A DNA stretch of 40,995 nt from Candidatus Anderseniibacteriota bacterium (GCA_021414205.1 JAIOOW010000003.1:259370-300364), one strand, 5' to 3'. Positions 1 through 7,963 are shown, counted from the stretch's first letter. Numbers and translations are program-made. Notes: generated from the letters alone by a model not told the origin.

Positions 1-1
1 T

Positions 2-361
2 GCAAGTATTATTGAAAAAGAAGTATTTCACACAGAAGATTTGCCACCTGTTGCGGGAATTTTTTGGAAACGATTAGATGAAAGTCTTGGGCTGTATGCA
101 GACTCAACGATTCGATACGCACTTCAGAAAGGCGATGAATTAACTGTTACGGATTTGGCGACAGATTCCCCATACAACACGAGAAAGTATAAAGACTTAC
201 CACCAACGGCAATCGGCAATCCTGGGCTTATCGCTATTCAAGCAGCATTGAACCCGCAAAAAACAGATTACTATTACTACTTAACGACTCCAGATGGAAC
301 AACCGTGTTCGCCAAAACAAACGACCAGCATAACGCGAACAAAGTAAAATATTTGAAATAA
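2..361 (+). CDS. mltG: Endolytic murein transglycosylase MltG, C-terminal fragment
   Basis: This is the last ~119 residues of a YceG/MltG-family protein. The reading frame is open back to base 2, so the gene starts before the window. MltG is a membrane-anchored lytic transglycosylase that cleaves nascent peptidoglycan strands and so ends glycan synthesis. The visible part carries the family's C-terminal signatures: VAGIFWKRL (usual form VAxVFxNRL), ADSTIRYAL, YNTRKYKDLPPTAIGNPG, IQAALNPQKTDYYYY and the terminal FAKTNDQHN. The order and spacing match the family. The catalytic glutamate (here in IIEKEV) falls at the very start of the visible part. It lies upstream of the ribosomal rplJ-rplL pair, where many bacteria would have rplK-rplA. 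Confidence 0.9.
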   Translation, partial: ASIIEKEVFHTEDLPPVAGIFWKRLDESLGLYADSTIRYALQKGDELTVTDLATDSPYNTRKYKDLPPTAIGNPGLIAIQAALNPQKTDYYYYLTTPDGTTVFAKTNDQHNANKVKYLK

Positions 362-394
362 GTTGCATTTTTAGGGGTTTTCTGGCAATCTACG

Positions 395-480
395 TATTAG
401 TCATCCAAAGACCAGGGGCGCCAATAAGACCTCTGCAGGATAATGTATTCTGGCTTCTACTGAGTACAATCTATCTGAAA
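395..480 (+). ncRNA. Probable ribosomal protein L10 leader
   Basis: The ~150-base gap before rplJ contains AAAGACC, then a CAGGGG...CCTCTG stem with a loop holding AATAAGA, then GCAGG. This order resembles the conserved core of the L10 leader, an mRNA structure bound by the L10(L12)n complex to repress its own operon. It lies at the expected place, directly upstream of rplJ. The boundaries are approximate and I could not fold it or run a covariance model. A weak promoter candidate (TTGCAT at 363, TGgCAATCT near 383) precedes it. Confidence 0.55.
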
Positions 481-511
481 TTGGTGACTGTTAATCCAGG
501 CTAATTATTTT

Positions 512-1036
512 ATGCCACTTACAAGACAACAAAAAGAAACGCGCGTGGCGGAAGTAAGCGATGCAGTACAAGCTTCGGTTGGTACCGTATTTCTTGCGTA
601 CGATGCGCTCAATGTTGCGGATGTAAATGAGCTACGGGATAAGCTGTTTGAAACGGGCTGCACTATGAGAGTTGTTCCAAAACGACTTCTGAAGATTGCG
701 CTCGCAGCAAAACAGTTCGGTTTTGACCCAATGGCGCACGAAGGCCAAATGGCAATCATTACCGGAAATGATCCTGTATCACCTGCAAAGGTGCTCTTTG
801 AATTCGTGAAGGGGAAGGAAAATCTTCGACTTGTTGCCGGCATTCTTGAAGGGAAAGAAATTACCACTCAAGAAGTTACCGCGCTCGCGAAGTTGCCAAG
901 CAAGGAGCAATTACTCGGCCAATTGGTTGGAGTGCTTGCAGGTCCAATGCGTGGTATGGCGCAAGTACTATCCGGAGTGCCTCGCGCAACCGTATATGTG
1001 CTGACAGCTATTAAAGATCAAAAAGACGGAAAGTAA
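512..1036 (+). CDS. rplJ: 50S ribosomal protein L10
   Basis: At 174 residues it has the usual length for bacterial L10. L10 anchors L7/L12 dimers to 23S rRNA and forms the base of the ribosomal stalk, which recruits translational GTPases. The N-terminus (MPLTRQQKETRVAEVSDAVQ) and the region around DVNELRDKLFETG fit the family, and the C-terminal helix that binds L12 (PRATVYVLTAIKDQK) is present. It is followed 25 nt later by rplL, so the two are co-transcribed. There is no Shine-Dalgarno sequence before the ATG. The L10-type leader upstream suggests autoregulation. rplK, rplA and rpoB are not adjacent. Confidence 0.95.
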   Translation: MPLTRQQKETRVAEVSDAVQASVGTVFLAYDALNVADVNELRDKLFETGCTMRVVPKRLLKIALAAKQFGFDPMAHEGQMAIITGNDPVSPAKVLFEFVKGKENLRLVAGILEGKEITTQEVTALAKLPSKEQLLGQLVGVLAGPMRGMAQVLSGVPRATVYVLTAIKDQKDGK

Positions 1037-1061
1037 TTAATACGTAATTTATAACAATCCT

Positions 1062-1466
1062 ATGGCAGACGAAAAAGAAGCAGTAGTAGTTCCTGAAAAG
1101 TTTCAGGCTATTGTAAAGCAAATCGAAGAAATGTCCGTGCTTGATTTATCAGAGCTCGTGCACGTTCTTGAGGAGAAGTTCGGAGTATCTGCAGCAGCAC
1201 CAGCAATGATGATGGCAGCAGGTCCGGCAGCAGCAGCTGAAGAAGTTGCTACAAAATCTTCGTTCAACGTTGAAATTACTGATGCGGGAGCACAAAAGAT
1301 TGCCGTGATCAAAGCAGTTCGAGAGCTTACACAAATGGGCTTGAAGGATGCGAAGGATCTCGTAGACAAAGCTCCAGTAGTTGTAAAGGAAAATGTTGCG
1401 AAAGAAGATGCTGAAGCAATGAAAGCAGCGCTTGAAGCAGCAGGAGCAAAGGTAGAACTTAAATAA
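1062..1466 (+). CDS. rplL: 50S ribosomal protein L7/L12
   Basis: This 134-residue protein is the multimeric stalk protein that activates EF-Tu, EF-G and IF2 on the ribosome. The N-terminal dimerisation part ([16 protein letters not shown]) is followed by an Ala-rich hinge ([18 protein letters not shown]). The highly conserved C-terminal domain follows, with [24 protein letters not shown] and a run to GAKVELK at the end. No Shine-Dalgarno sequence is visible. A strong terminator follows directly, so rplJ-rplL forms a closed two-gene operon here and is not joined to rpoBC. Confidence 0.97.
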   Translation: MADEKEAVVVPEKFQAIVKQIEEMSVLDLSELVHVLEEKFGVSAAAPAMMMAAGPAAAAEEVATKSSFNVEITDAGAQKIAVIKAVRELTQMGLKDAKDLVDKAPVVVKENVAKEDAEAMKAALEAAGAKVELK

Positions 1467-1488
1467 TTCTCACCTCGCTTTACAAATC

Positions 1489-1511
1489 ACCCCGCTACGG
1501 CGGGGTTTTTT
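1489..1511 (+). terminator. Intrinsic terminator of rplJ-rplL
   Basis: ACCCCGC-tac-GGCGGGGT forms a GC-rich hairpin followed by six T residues, 23 bases after the rplL stop. The next gene's -10 box begins only five bases after it. Confidence 0.92.
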
Positions 1512-1515
1512 GTTG

Positions 1516-1521
1516 TATACT
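1516..1521 (+). promoter_or_regulatory. -10 box, predicted leaderless start
   Basis: TATACT lies exactly 6 nt before the ATG at 1528. Transcription would normally start ~7 nt after the -10, which is at the start codon itself, so the mRNA is predicted to be leaderless. No good -35 is visible because that position falls in the rplL terminator. The same geometry recurs at 5393, 18277, 20727 and 31376. Confidence 0.6.
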
Positions 1522-1527
1522 TTTCGT

Positions 1528-3006
1528 ATGGGAAAGGAAACAATTTCAGAAAATACTCCGAGCGTGTTGCCAGATGATTATGCAGACGTTCGTCCGCTTA
1601 CGGCTGTGCCTGATTCAACGTCAGAAATGCCCGTTTACACTGGCCCGGGAGTAGAGAATGGCGAAGAACAAAGTTCCGAATCGCCGAAAAATCTTTTCAT
1701 GCAAGCATATGAAGCAGTTCGTACTACGGACAAGGTTTCTACTATTGTCGACAACGTAGCAATTTGGTGGAAGGGCAGGCATATCGATGCGATAGAAAAG
1801 GATATTCAGCGATTAGAGGCATTGGCCAGCACTCAGAGTGCGGAAGCTAGTCGGCACGAACAGCGTTTGCAGGCAAGCAATGACGCAGCTTTGGAATTAG
1901 GGAGAATCAAGAACGAACTTGGGGTAAATCAAGTTGATCATTCGCAAGCTGCTAATAGAGGTGATGAATATGCGGCAGTGAAAGCACGTGCAGAATCCCA
2001 CGCAGCAACGGCAGAAAACATAAATAGGGAGCTTGCTAAAAAACGCGAATTGAAAGAGCAATTCGAACGCGATCGAGAGGGTGCTCGAGGGCGCGTGGCA
2101 GAGAGGTTTCAAAATAATATCAATGCGAATATTGAGGTTATCCGCAATATTGATAGCCAGGTAGATCAAATGCAGCAGAATCTTGGCGTAGCAGATAAAA
2201 TCGTGGCAAGTCTGCAGGAAAAGCAAGAAGTGGCTCGGGCGTTTCTGAATAATCCAAGTACGTTGTCCGTAGACAAGCAGATGGCGAAATCGCTCGTTCA
2301 GGACCTTGAGGGAAGGATTCAAGATATGAAGAGCGCGATGCAAATTCAGCAAGAAAAGATTGCAGTGTGCGATCGTAAAAAATCGACTCTTGAAAATCAG
2401 AAATTAACATGGGAAGCAAGAATTGCAAAAAAACCAGAACAGGCGAAGGTGGGCAATGAAGAAGTGTCGGACACTGAAAAAGAGGAAAGCTTTGTTGCGG
2501 AAACTACGAAGCAGATTACTGAACGCGAAGATGCTCTGATGGGGGATGAGGCAGAAACTGCGACGATCGAGAAGGATCCTCGCGTTGTTATGATAGAGGA
2601 GCTGCGTGATTTGATTCATCAGCCTGAACTGGAAAGGTATGATAGCCCCGATTTTCAGGACGTGATTCTTGAAAATGGGACGCCGGAAGAGAAGGTGTTA
2701 GTGCGTACCTACGGGATGTTTACAAGAATGTTTAATTTTTTAGAATCTTCTTCGGGGCATAACCAAGAGAGTGAGGAGCTAGACCCTGTTTCTTTTGCTC
2801 GAGAATATGATGAAGTTATAGATGATTATATTGATAATCCTGAAATAGCATTATTATTTGATTCTGATAATCGCGAGAATATAGAAAAGGGGAATGGGAC
2901 TCCGGAACAACAGTTTTTAGTAAAGCTTTTTATGTTTTTTGAGTACATATTTAGCTCAATGGATATTCGGACGGAATCCAAAAAATCAGATAAAAATCTT
3001 ATATGA
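1528..3006 (+). CDS. Hypothetical coiled-coil protein with a C-terminal duplicated motif
   Basis: I do not recognise the family. The protein has 492 residues from the ATG at 1528. The track's TTG at 1510 lies in the upstream terminator and promoter, so I reject it. Residues ~80-330 are rich in Glu, Gln, Lys and Ala with heptad-like spacing and are very probably a long coiled coil (IDSQVDQMQQNLGVADKI, IQDMKSAMQIQQEKIAV). No signal peptide or membrane segment is evident. The last ~130 residues contain the same motif twice: NGTPEEKVLVRTYGMFTRMF and GNGTPEQQFLVKLFMFFEYI. This suggests an internal duplication of a small helical module. The stop overlaps the start of the next small gene (ATGATGA), so the two are translationally coupled. 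Confidence 0.75.
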   Translation: MGKETISENTPSVLPDDYADVRPLTAVPDSTSEMPVYTGPGVENGEEQSSESPKNLFMQAYEAVRTTDKVSTIVDNVAIWWKGRHIDAIEKDIQRLEALASTQSAEASRHEQRLQASNDAALELGRIKNELGVNQVDHSQAANRGDEYAAVKARAESHAATAENINRELAKKRELKEQFERDREGARGRVAERFQNNINANIEVIRNIDSQVDQMQQNLGVADKIVASLQEKQEVARAFLNNPSTLSVDKQMAKSLVQDLEGRIQDMKSAMQIQQEKIAVCDRKKSTLENQKLTWEARIAKKPEQAKVGNEEVSDTEKEESFVAETTKQITEREDALMGDEAETATIEKDPRVVMIEELRDLIHQPELERYDSPDFQDVILENGTPEEKVLVRTYGMFTRMFNFLESSSGHNQESEELDPVSFAREYDEVIDDYIDNPEIALLFDSDNRENIEKGNGTPEQQFLVKLFMFFEYIFSSMDIRTESKKSDKNLI

Positions 3007-3248
3007 TGACCGATCCTCAAATGCAATTAGCGGGAATTACGCAGGCGTTACAAGGTGCGGACGTGTATTTGCGCGGCGTTGATTCATTTCTCAAGCAAAT
3101 TGATATGCGTTTACAGGCATCAGAGGCTGAGCGCGTCAAGAAGCAAGTAGAAAACGATATAGAAATTACAAATATTGTAAGTGGTATGCACGATACAGCT
3201 CGACAGTATTTCGTGCAGTGGGAACAGGTGAGGAGTTCTGAAAAATAA
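3003..3248 (+). CDS. Hypothetical small helical protein
   Basis: This 81-residue protein has no recognised family. It is predicted to be all-helical and soluble, with a coiled-coil-like stretch (FLKQIDMRLQASEAERVKKQ). Its start codon overlaps the stop of the preceding coiled-coil gene, so they probably form a two-gene operon and may interact. ATG at 3006 is an equally possible start. It ends two bases before the convergent gene at 3250. Confidence 0.6.
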   Translation: MMTDPQMQLAGITQALQGADVYLRGVDSFLKQIDMRLQASEAERVKKQVENDIEITNIVSGMHDTARQYFVQWEQVRSSEK

Positions 3249-3249
3249 T

Positions 3250-5385
3250 TTACGGCGCAGGCGAAGCTACTGTTCCATCGGTAAGGGATACATCTACAAT
3301 ATCCGTTCCATCTAATGCATACAGATGCGTTTCATCAGGAGATATAGTGATGTCTGACAATGACTTTGCCGTATCAATATACAGCTGCCGTACCAGGGCG
3401 CCTTTCTTTGTGAATATAACGACGCGTTTATTTATTGGATCAAGAACGTACAAATTTTGCATTGTATCTGTTGTGTAGATGCGAGTGGCGCTATCGAGCG
3501 CAGGGCTTACGGGGGCTTGGGTAAAGTCGGTAATTGCTCCTCGGAAGAATTTTGCGATCTTTCCGCCAGCAGATAGGGTGTATAGATTGCCATCTATTGC
3601 AAAGCTTTTAATGTCACCAGATTGCTGAGATGCATCTGTTATCCAGGGTGTTCCGCCGATAAATCCTTTTAATGTCTTGTTGTAGGCGAAGATATTTTTT
3701 TGAGTAGCATCGTAAATGTATAAACGATTGCCGAATACTGCTAAGTCCGTAATCTGCGGTTTTGCATTCGGGAATGCGATAGTTTGGCTGGTCAGCGAAT
3801 TATCTTTTGTATCAAAGAGGGCGAGGCCAATCGGGTCAGTGTTAAATAGAATTGTTTTGTCTGCGGATTGCATTGTTCCGCTGGTAATAAATCCAATGCC
3901 AGATGTTGTTTGGTGTACGGGTGTTGCCTTACCGTCGGACGAAAGTTTGATAATTGTATTCGTATCTGGATTGGCAGTATAGATGGCGTTATCTACGAAG
4001 AATATTCGATTCGGAGACTTATTAGATGTTGCTGAAGCAACACTGCCAAGCACATGACTGTTTGTTGTCGTTGTTCGAAAAATTCGTTGAATTTTATCTT
4101 TTTGCGTTTGAATATCGTTCTTAAGAGTCTCAGTTTCTTGCACGTATATATGCTCGGTAGTTAATTGGTCTGCAATTTTTTGCGCATCATCCAGTAATCC
4201 GGTTGCTTGTGTTCTGTTGTCGTAAATTAATGCAGTATTTGCAGCATCGACTTTTGTTCTTGCTTCGTGAAGCTGTTCGCTCGCAGCTTGGATTGCTTGG
4301 TCTGATGCTTGCTTGTGCCTGAGAAGAACAATGCTGACACCTAGCGCAATCAGGAGAAGCACCGCAATTCCCGCAAATAATTTACTTGAACCAGGAAGCT
4401 TCTTAATATTTCCAACAGTTGATTTGAAAGAAAGCTTGGGAACTCGAAGCGTACTCGCCTTCTTGGTTGCTTCTTTAGACGCTTCTGCAACAGCCCTTCC
4501 GCCTTGCGCGGATCCGCGTTTAAGCATTGGCCAGATGCGTTTTTTGGTAGCATTTCCTACTGCTTTTAATAAAGAGGATACAAACACCAAGGCTTGCTGA
4601 AATGCTGATTTTTTTACCAAGAGCGGCGTGCGAGGCTGAATGGTCGATGCGTCCATCCCGACGGGCTGCGCTGATCGTTTTAATGGAACTTCTTGTTTCG
4701 CTGTTGCAATATATTGCGGTAGCAGCGTCACTACGGTCACAGAAAGAGGCGCCTTATGGTCCTGATCTAAATAGAGTTGCTCCAGGCGAGAAGCAATGGT
4801 CGATGCGGAATGTTCGAGAGAAAATCTGCCAACATCTACGGATCTGAATACGGAATCAAACGTTGAAGATGTAAAAAATAAGCTGTCTCGTGTCATTACG
4901 GTGCCGCTTGCCACTTGTGAGAATGTTTTAAGCGGATCTGTGATAGGGAAGTGGGACAGTCCTTGAGAAATGTTTGTAACCACGGATTTGCGCGCTAGGA
5001 ATACTGCGCCGGCTCCTGCAACGCTTACATGGAGCTGGGACCCGGCAAGTACGCCTACGGCTACATGAAAATGTCCCATCCAGTCCCGCACTCCGGAATC
5101 TGCCGTATCGTGCAAAATTAAGTTTGCTTGGTGGAGTGCCATTTCGAAGCTTGTAGCTGAAGAGCGCGAAGGGTCGCGGTAATACTCTCTTTGGATCGCA
5201 GTAATAATAGAATCTAATAACGGCTTGCCTACGCCGTCTCGGTGTTCGATTTCTCCTGCAGCAAATAAGAATCCAAGACGCGTCTCAGCGTTTGTCGGTT
5301 CAAATAAATACGTTTCGCATACCATTGAGCTATCAGTGGAAAGAACGAGTTCCTCTGCCGAAGGCTGAATGACTTCTTGTTCCAT
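3250..5385 (-). CDS. Membrane protein with PP2C-like N-terminus and probable beta-propeller C-terminus
   Basis: The protein has 711 residues. Residues ~1-230 resemble a PPM/PP2C-type phosphatase fold: HRDGVGKPLLDSI is where active enzymes have DGMGGH, followed by MALHQANLILHD and AVGVLAGSQLHVSVAGAGAVFL. The metal-binding aspartates are only partly kept, so activity is doubtful. A basic linker leads to one transmembrane segment (LFAGIAVLLLIALGVSIVLL, ~residues 343-362), then a helical region. The last ~270 residues are strand-rich, with repeats such as RIFFVDNAIYTANPDTNTI and RLYIYDATQKNIFAY, suggesting an NHL/WD-like propeller outside the membrane. The layout suggests a sensor or signalling protein; that is inference. 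A -10 box 7 nt before the ATG predicts a leaderless mRNA. Confidence 0.65.
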   Translation of the reverse strand: MEQEVIQPSAEELVLSTDSSMVCETYLFEPTNAETRLGFLFAAGEIEHRDGVGKPLLDSIITAIQREYYRDPSRSSATSFEMALHQANLILHDTADSGVRDWMGHFHVAVGVLAGSQLHVSVAGAGAVFLARKSVVTNISQGLSHFPITDPLKTFSQVASGTVMTRDSLFFTSSTFDSVFRSVDVGRFSLEHSASTIASRLEQLYLDQDHKAPLSVTVVTLLPQYIATAKQEVPLKRSAQPVGMDASTIQPRTPLLVKKSAFQQALVFVSSLLKAVGNATKKRIWPMLKRGSAQGGRAVAEASKEATKKASTLRVPKLSFKSTVGNIKKLPGSSKLFAGIAVLLLIALGVSIVLLRHKQASDQAIQAASEQLHEARTKVDAANTALIYDNRTQATGLLDDAQKIADQLTTEHIYVQETETLKNDIQTQKDKIQRIFRTTTTNSHVLGSVASATSNKSPNRIFFVDNAIYTANPDTNTIIKLSSDGKATPVHQTTSGIGFITSGTMQSADKTILFNTDPIGLALFDTKDNSLTSQTIAFPNAKPQITDLAVFGNRLYIYDATQKNIFAYNKTLKGFIGGTPWITDASQQSGDIKSFAIDGNLYTLSAGGKIAKFFRGAITDFTQAPVSPALDSATRIYTTDTMQNLYVLDPINKRVVIFTKKGALVRQLYIDTAKSLSDITISPDETHLYALDGTDIVDVSLTDGTVASPAP

Positions 5386-5392
5386 GAAAAGA

Positions 5393-5401
5393 AGTATATC
5401 A
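5393..5401 (-). promoter_or_regulatory. Extended -10 promoter, leaderless, for the 5385 minus gene
   Basis: On the minus strand, TGaTATACT is an extended -10 element followed by 7 nt and the ATG at 5385. The predicted transcription start coincides with the start codon. Confidence 0.65.
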
Positions 5402-5408
5402 TTAGTTG

Positions 5409-5437
5409 TTGCATATTACAGGTGTGGCGCGTACACT
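5409..5437 (+). promoter_or_regulatory. Promoter for the winged-helix gene
   Basis: TTGCAT, 17 bases, then TACACT, with the ATG 13 nt further on at 5451. It sits back to back with the minus-strand promoter at 5393, in a gap of only 65 bases. An overlapping TATAGC six bases before the ATG is an alternative. Confidence 0.55.
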
Positions 5438-5450
5438 TTATAGCAATTAT

Positions 5451-6089
5451 ATGGCACTGAAAACATTCCCGCTTGAAAAGATTTTTGGGTCCCGTACAAG
5501 GGTAAAGATTATTACCTTGTTTACGACAGGGGTAAAACGGCCGTATTTTGTGCGTGAAATAACTCGTACTGTCAATGAGCGCCTTAATGCAGTACGTCGA
5601 GAGCTTATGATTTTGGAAAAAATCGGCATGCTCACAACCTATGAGGATAAGCGTCGAAAGTATTATTTAGTGAATGAATCGTTCCCATTATACGACGAGC
5701 TTGCGTCTATCATGAAAAAAGTTGGTCCTGGCGTAGAGGATGCTCTCTTCAAGCATATCGATCGCGTTGGCGAAGTATTTTATGCGTGCGTGAGCGGATA
5801 TTTTACCGGCAATCCCGGATCTCCTACAGACTTATTTATTATCGGGAATGTGGACGAGAAAAAACTAGAGCAATTTGCAAAGAGCATTGAAGCGCAGATC
5901 GATCGAGAAATCAGTTATACGCCAATGACGCTGAGCGAATATGAGTATAGGGTAAATTTCAACGACATGTTCCTGCGACAAATTTTTGGCGGTGCTCACA
6001 AAGAATTATTAAACATGCTCCCTCCGAATTTGCGCCCCGAAGAGGCGATGAATAAAAAATCTCGAAACGTAGTTCGAGATATCGCGTAA
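5451..6089 (+). CDS. Winged-helix regulator with nucleotidyltransferase-like C-terminus
   Basis: The protein has 212 residues from the ATG at 5451; the track's 5406 start would put the promoter inside the gene. Residues ~5-75 form a winged helix-turn-helix: KIFGSRTRVKIITLF, YFVREITRTVNERLNAVRRE, then a wing (TYEDKRRKYYLVN). Residues ~110-190 resemble a minimal nucleotidyltransferase fold: SPTDLFIIGNVDEKKLEQFA, with INYTPMT-like ISYTPMTLSEYEYR after it. This architecture recurs in bacteria as a stand-alone transcriptional regulator. The N-terminal DNA-binding role is likely; any catalytic role is not shown. It is followed 16 nt later by the YjdF-like gene, so the two may be co-transcribed. Confidence 0.7.
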   Translation: MALKTFPLEKIFGSRTRVKIITLFTTGVKRPYFVREITRTVNERLNAVRRELMILEKIGMLTTYEDKRRKYYLVNESFPLYDELASIMKKVGPGVEDALFKHIDRVGEVFYACVSGYFTGNPGSPTDLFIIGNVDEKKLEQFAKSIEAQIDREISYTPMTLSEYEYRVNFNDMFLRQIFGGAHKELLNMLPPNLRPEEAMNKKSRNVVRDIA

Positions 6090-6105
6090 AGCATTTTCGC
6101 GCGAT

Positions 6106-6714
6106 ATGGCATCAGCGCACCCAAAAACCCCTCGGCTCATGGCTCTATCGCGCACGTTATTTGCGCTCTATGTTGTGTATTATGCCTTGGATTGGCATTT
6201 CGGATGGCTGTTGGGGAATCGGCTCAGTATTGTATGGCTGGGGTACCTAGTGGTTATTTATATTATTGCCGAGCTTATATATAGAGCATTCAAAAGGCGT
6301 GGGGTTGACCTGGTGTATGCATTTCCAATTTTGTTTATAGAAAGCCAGATCGATTTTGCTTCTATTATTTTTAGGAGTCAGGATAGTTTGAACACGATGA
6401 TCATCAACCGTTTTGAGCATTTTATTATGTATTTGCTCGTTACATACGTGGTATCGCAATTCTTTTTCCGTTATTTACCAAGTAAGGTGTGGAGTGAACA
6501 TCCGTACTATACGGCAATACTTATTTTATCTGTTGCGCAGACGATCGGTGTTATTAACGAAATTTTCGAACTTTTTATGGACGCGAATTTCGCAACCCAT
6601 GCAATTGGCCCGCGTTTTGATACGAATTTGGATTTACTCATGAACTTTCTCGGCTCCAGCCTCTTCCTGTGCGTGCAACTGATTTTAATTGAAGCGAAAA
6701 AGGCGAGATCGTAA
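6106..6714 (+). CDS. YjdF/DUF2238-like integral membrane protein
   Basis: At 202 residues it has about five to six hydrophobic segments (TLFALYVVYYALDWHFG, IVWLGYLVVIYIIAELIY, HFIMYLLVTYVVSQFFF, YTAILILSVAQTIGVI, LLMNFLGSSLFLCVQLILI). The C-terminal pattern NEIFE...DTNLDLLMNFLGS matches the NE-x-YE...DTxxDMxxN signature of the YjdF (DUF2238) family, whose function is not established. RFEHF is also family-like. It lies just downstream of a winged-helix regulator on the same strand, possibly in one operon. There is no Shine-Dalgarno sequence. Confidence 0.65.
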   Translation: MASAHPKTPRLMALSRTLFALYVVYYALDWHFGWLLGNRLSIVWLGYLVVIYIIAELIYRAFKRRGVDLVYAFPILFIESQIDFASIIFRSQDSLNTMIINRFEHFIMYLLVTYVVSQFFFRYLPSKVWSEHPYYTAILILSVAQTIGVINEIFELFMDANFATHAIGPRFDTNLDLLMNFLGSSLFLCVQLILIEAKKARS

Positions 6715-6739
6715 AACGTCGTGGTGTAACACGCTATAT

Positions 6740-6768
6740 TTGACAAATATATAAAATAGGAGTATCGT
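6740..6768 (+). promoter_or_regulatory. Cassette promoter, shared type, copy 1
   Basis: TTGACA, 17 bases, then TATCGT. The spacer contains TATAAAATAGGAG. The block is almost identical to the one at 19347, including TATAAAATAGGAGTAT, and both lie ~80 bases before their start codon. The resulting leader would be ~45-50 nt. Confidence 0.6.
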
Positions 6769-6819
6769 AATCCCACTCGGTTTTTCTCGAATTTCCACTC
6801 CCGAACAAAGGATCCCGTC

Positions 6820-7785
6820 ATGCGTCGCCCTACGAATGCTCTTTCACATCACGATTTCGTTCAGCTGAGTCAAACCTGCAAACCACATGAGATTATGGTT
6901 TGTTACCATTCAACTTTTGATTTTCCGGCTATCTTTGACCAGTACATTCCGGAACTCACGGAATACTGGCAAAGAGAAAGCCCCGAGTTAAAAGATTTCC
7001 CATCAATTGTTCACCTCAATGATGTTGTGACTTATCTAGGTGAAGGGGGAGCGGCCCCAGGCATGCTTCTGCGATACTGTCAGACAAGCTACTTTCGGTT
7101 CTTGTTCAGCAACTATAGTCTGGATATTAAGCTGTCTGATGGAACAACATTGCGCCAGCTTCTTGGGACTGATCAAGTGGGGGAAATGAAATTATCCCCA
7201 ACTTGCATGGGGGCTTCGCGCAAAACGTTCTTGTTTCCAGATCTTGGGAACAGTCTCGGTATCACAATTTCGATCGCTACCGTTGATGAGCAATTCATCA
7301 TCGCAAAACGAAGCGAGGCGTGTAAGAGTCTCGCTCGGGACAAGGGGAACTGGCTCTGCGCGGTTGGTACTCAGATCAAGCGTCATCAGCAACGTTTTCT
7401 CGGAGAAGATGGCGTCCCATATCCACACCTTTCCGCACAAGAAGGGCTGAAAGATGAAATGGGGCAAGCAATCGCAGCAACATGCGGACCATTGGTCTGT
7501 ACGGGAATCGTGTATCGAAACGATTTCCAGCACTGCGAACTGTTGTACCAAACAGAAAGCTCGCTTCGAGGAGATGATCTGATCCGAATGTGGAAAGAAA
7601 CAGAAGTGCCAGATCGACGAGAATTCGCCGAGATTCTATGCATGGATGTTCGTACGCCGGATCAACTTCTTGTACACCTCAGCGATCTTTCGAACGCTTG
7701 GTCGCCTCAACATGCAGCCGGAGCAATCCACTATCTTGCTTCAAAGTTTCCGGAAGCGATGTCGGGATTCGGACTCTCGTTCTGA
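6820..7785 (+). CDS. Nudix-like protein in a single-gene unit
   Basis: The protein has 321 residues. The N-terminal ~130 residues are not recognised. The C-terminal half resembles a divergent Nudix hydrolase: LGITISIATVDEQFIIAKRS (strand region), WLCAVGTQIKRH, then AQEGLKDEMG where canonical Nudix boxes have REvxEExG, then LVCTGIVYRND. The spacing from the first glycine is longer than in the standard box, so the substrate and even the activity are uncertain. A clear Shine-Dalgarno (AAAGGA, 7 nt before the ATG) sets the start, unlike neighbouring core genes. It has its own promoter and a strong terminator, making it a self-contained unit between the YjdF-like gene and the dcw cluster. Confidence 0.6.
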   Translation: MRRPTNALSHHDFVQLSQTCKPHEIMVCYHSTFDFPAIFDQYIPELTEYWQRESPELKDFPSIVHLNDVVTYLGEGGAAPGMLLRYCQTSYFRFLFSNYSLDIKLSDGTTLRQLLGTDQVGEMKLSPTCMGASRKTFLFPDLGNSLGITISIATVDEQFIIAKRSEACKSLARDKGNWLCAVGTQIKRHQQRFLGEDGVPYPHLSAQEGLKDEMGQAIAATCGPLVCTGIVYRNDFQHCELLYQTESSLRGDDLIRMWKETEVPDRREFAEILCMDVRTPDQLLVHLSDLSNAWSPQHAAGAIHYLASKFPEAMSGFGLSF

Positions 7786-7800
7786 CTGATCAGCTAAACC

Positions 7801-7840
7801 AACGGATTACATTTCTTTTTGAAGTGTAATCCGTTTTTTC
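7801..7840 (+). terminator. Strong intrinsic terminator
   Basis: AACGGATTACATTTC and GAAGTGTAATCCGTT form a 15-bp stem (one wobble pair) with a five-T loop, followed by TTTTC. It closes the Nudix-like gene unit. Confidence 0.93.
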
Positions 7841-7880
7841 TTATAGATGTGCATAAATCGTGGGTTATGGCTATTGCGCA

Positions 7881-7936
7881 GTGGTACCTGGTGGGAGTAA
7901 TGTGGATACACGTGGATAAATGTGGGGAAAAGTGGT
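7881..7936 (+). promoter_or_regulatory. MraZ operator: six GTGG repeats at ~10-bp steps
   Basis: GTGG recurs at 7881, 7891, 7902, 7912, 7922 and 7932, with steps of 10, 11, 10, 10 and 10 bases, immediately upstream of mraZ. MraZ is known to bind arrays of short GTG/TGGG-type direct repeats at ~10-bp spacing upstream of its own gene and so control the dcw cluster. The position and period fit. A -10 candidate (TATAAC, 7948-7953) follows the last repeat. Some repeats also resemble DnaA boxes (CGTGGATAA, TGTGGATAC), which I consider secondary. Confidence 0.75.
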
Positions 7937-7963
7937 GACCACCTGTGTATAACTAAATATATT

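Noticed and set aside
505-867. Antisense ORF of 120 residues over rplJ
   Set aside because: Shadow of a certain ribosomal protein gene; no start signal or motif.
7881-7940. DnaA-box cluster suggesting a replication origin
   Set aside because: The repeats follow a GTGG 10-bp period directly before mraZ, which is better explained as the MraZ operator. dnaA, dnaN and a clear AT-rich unwinding region are absent.
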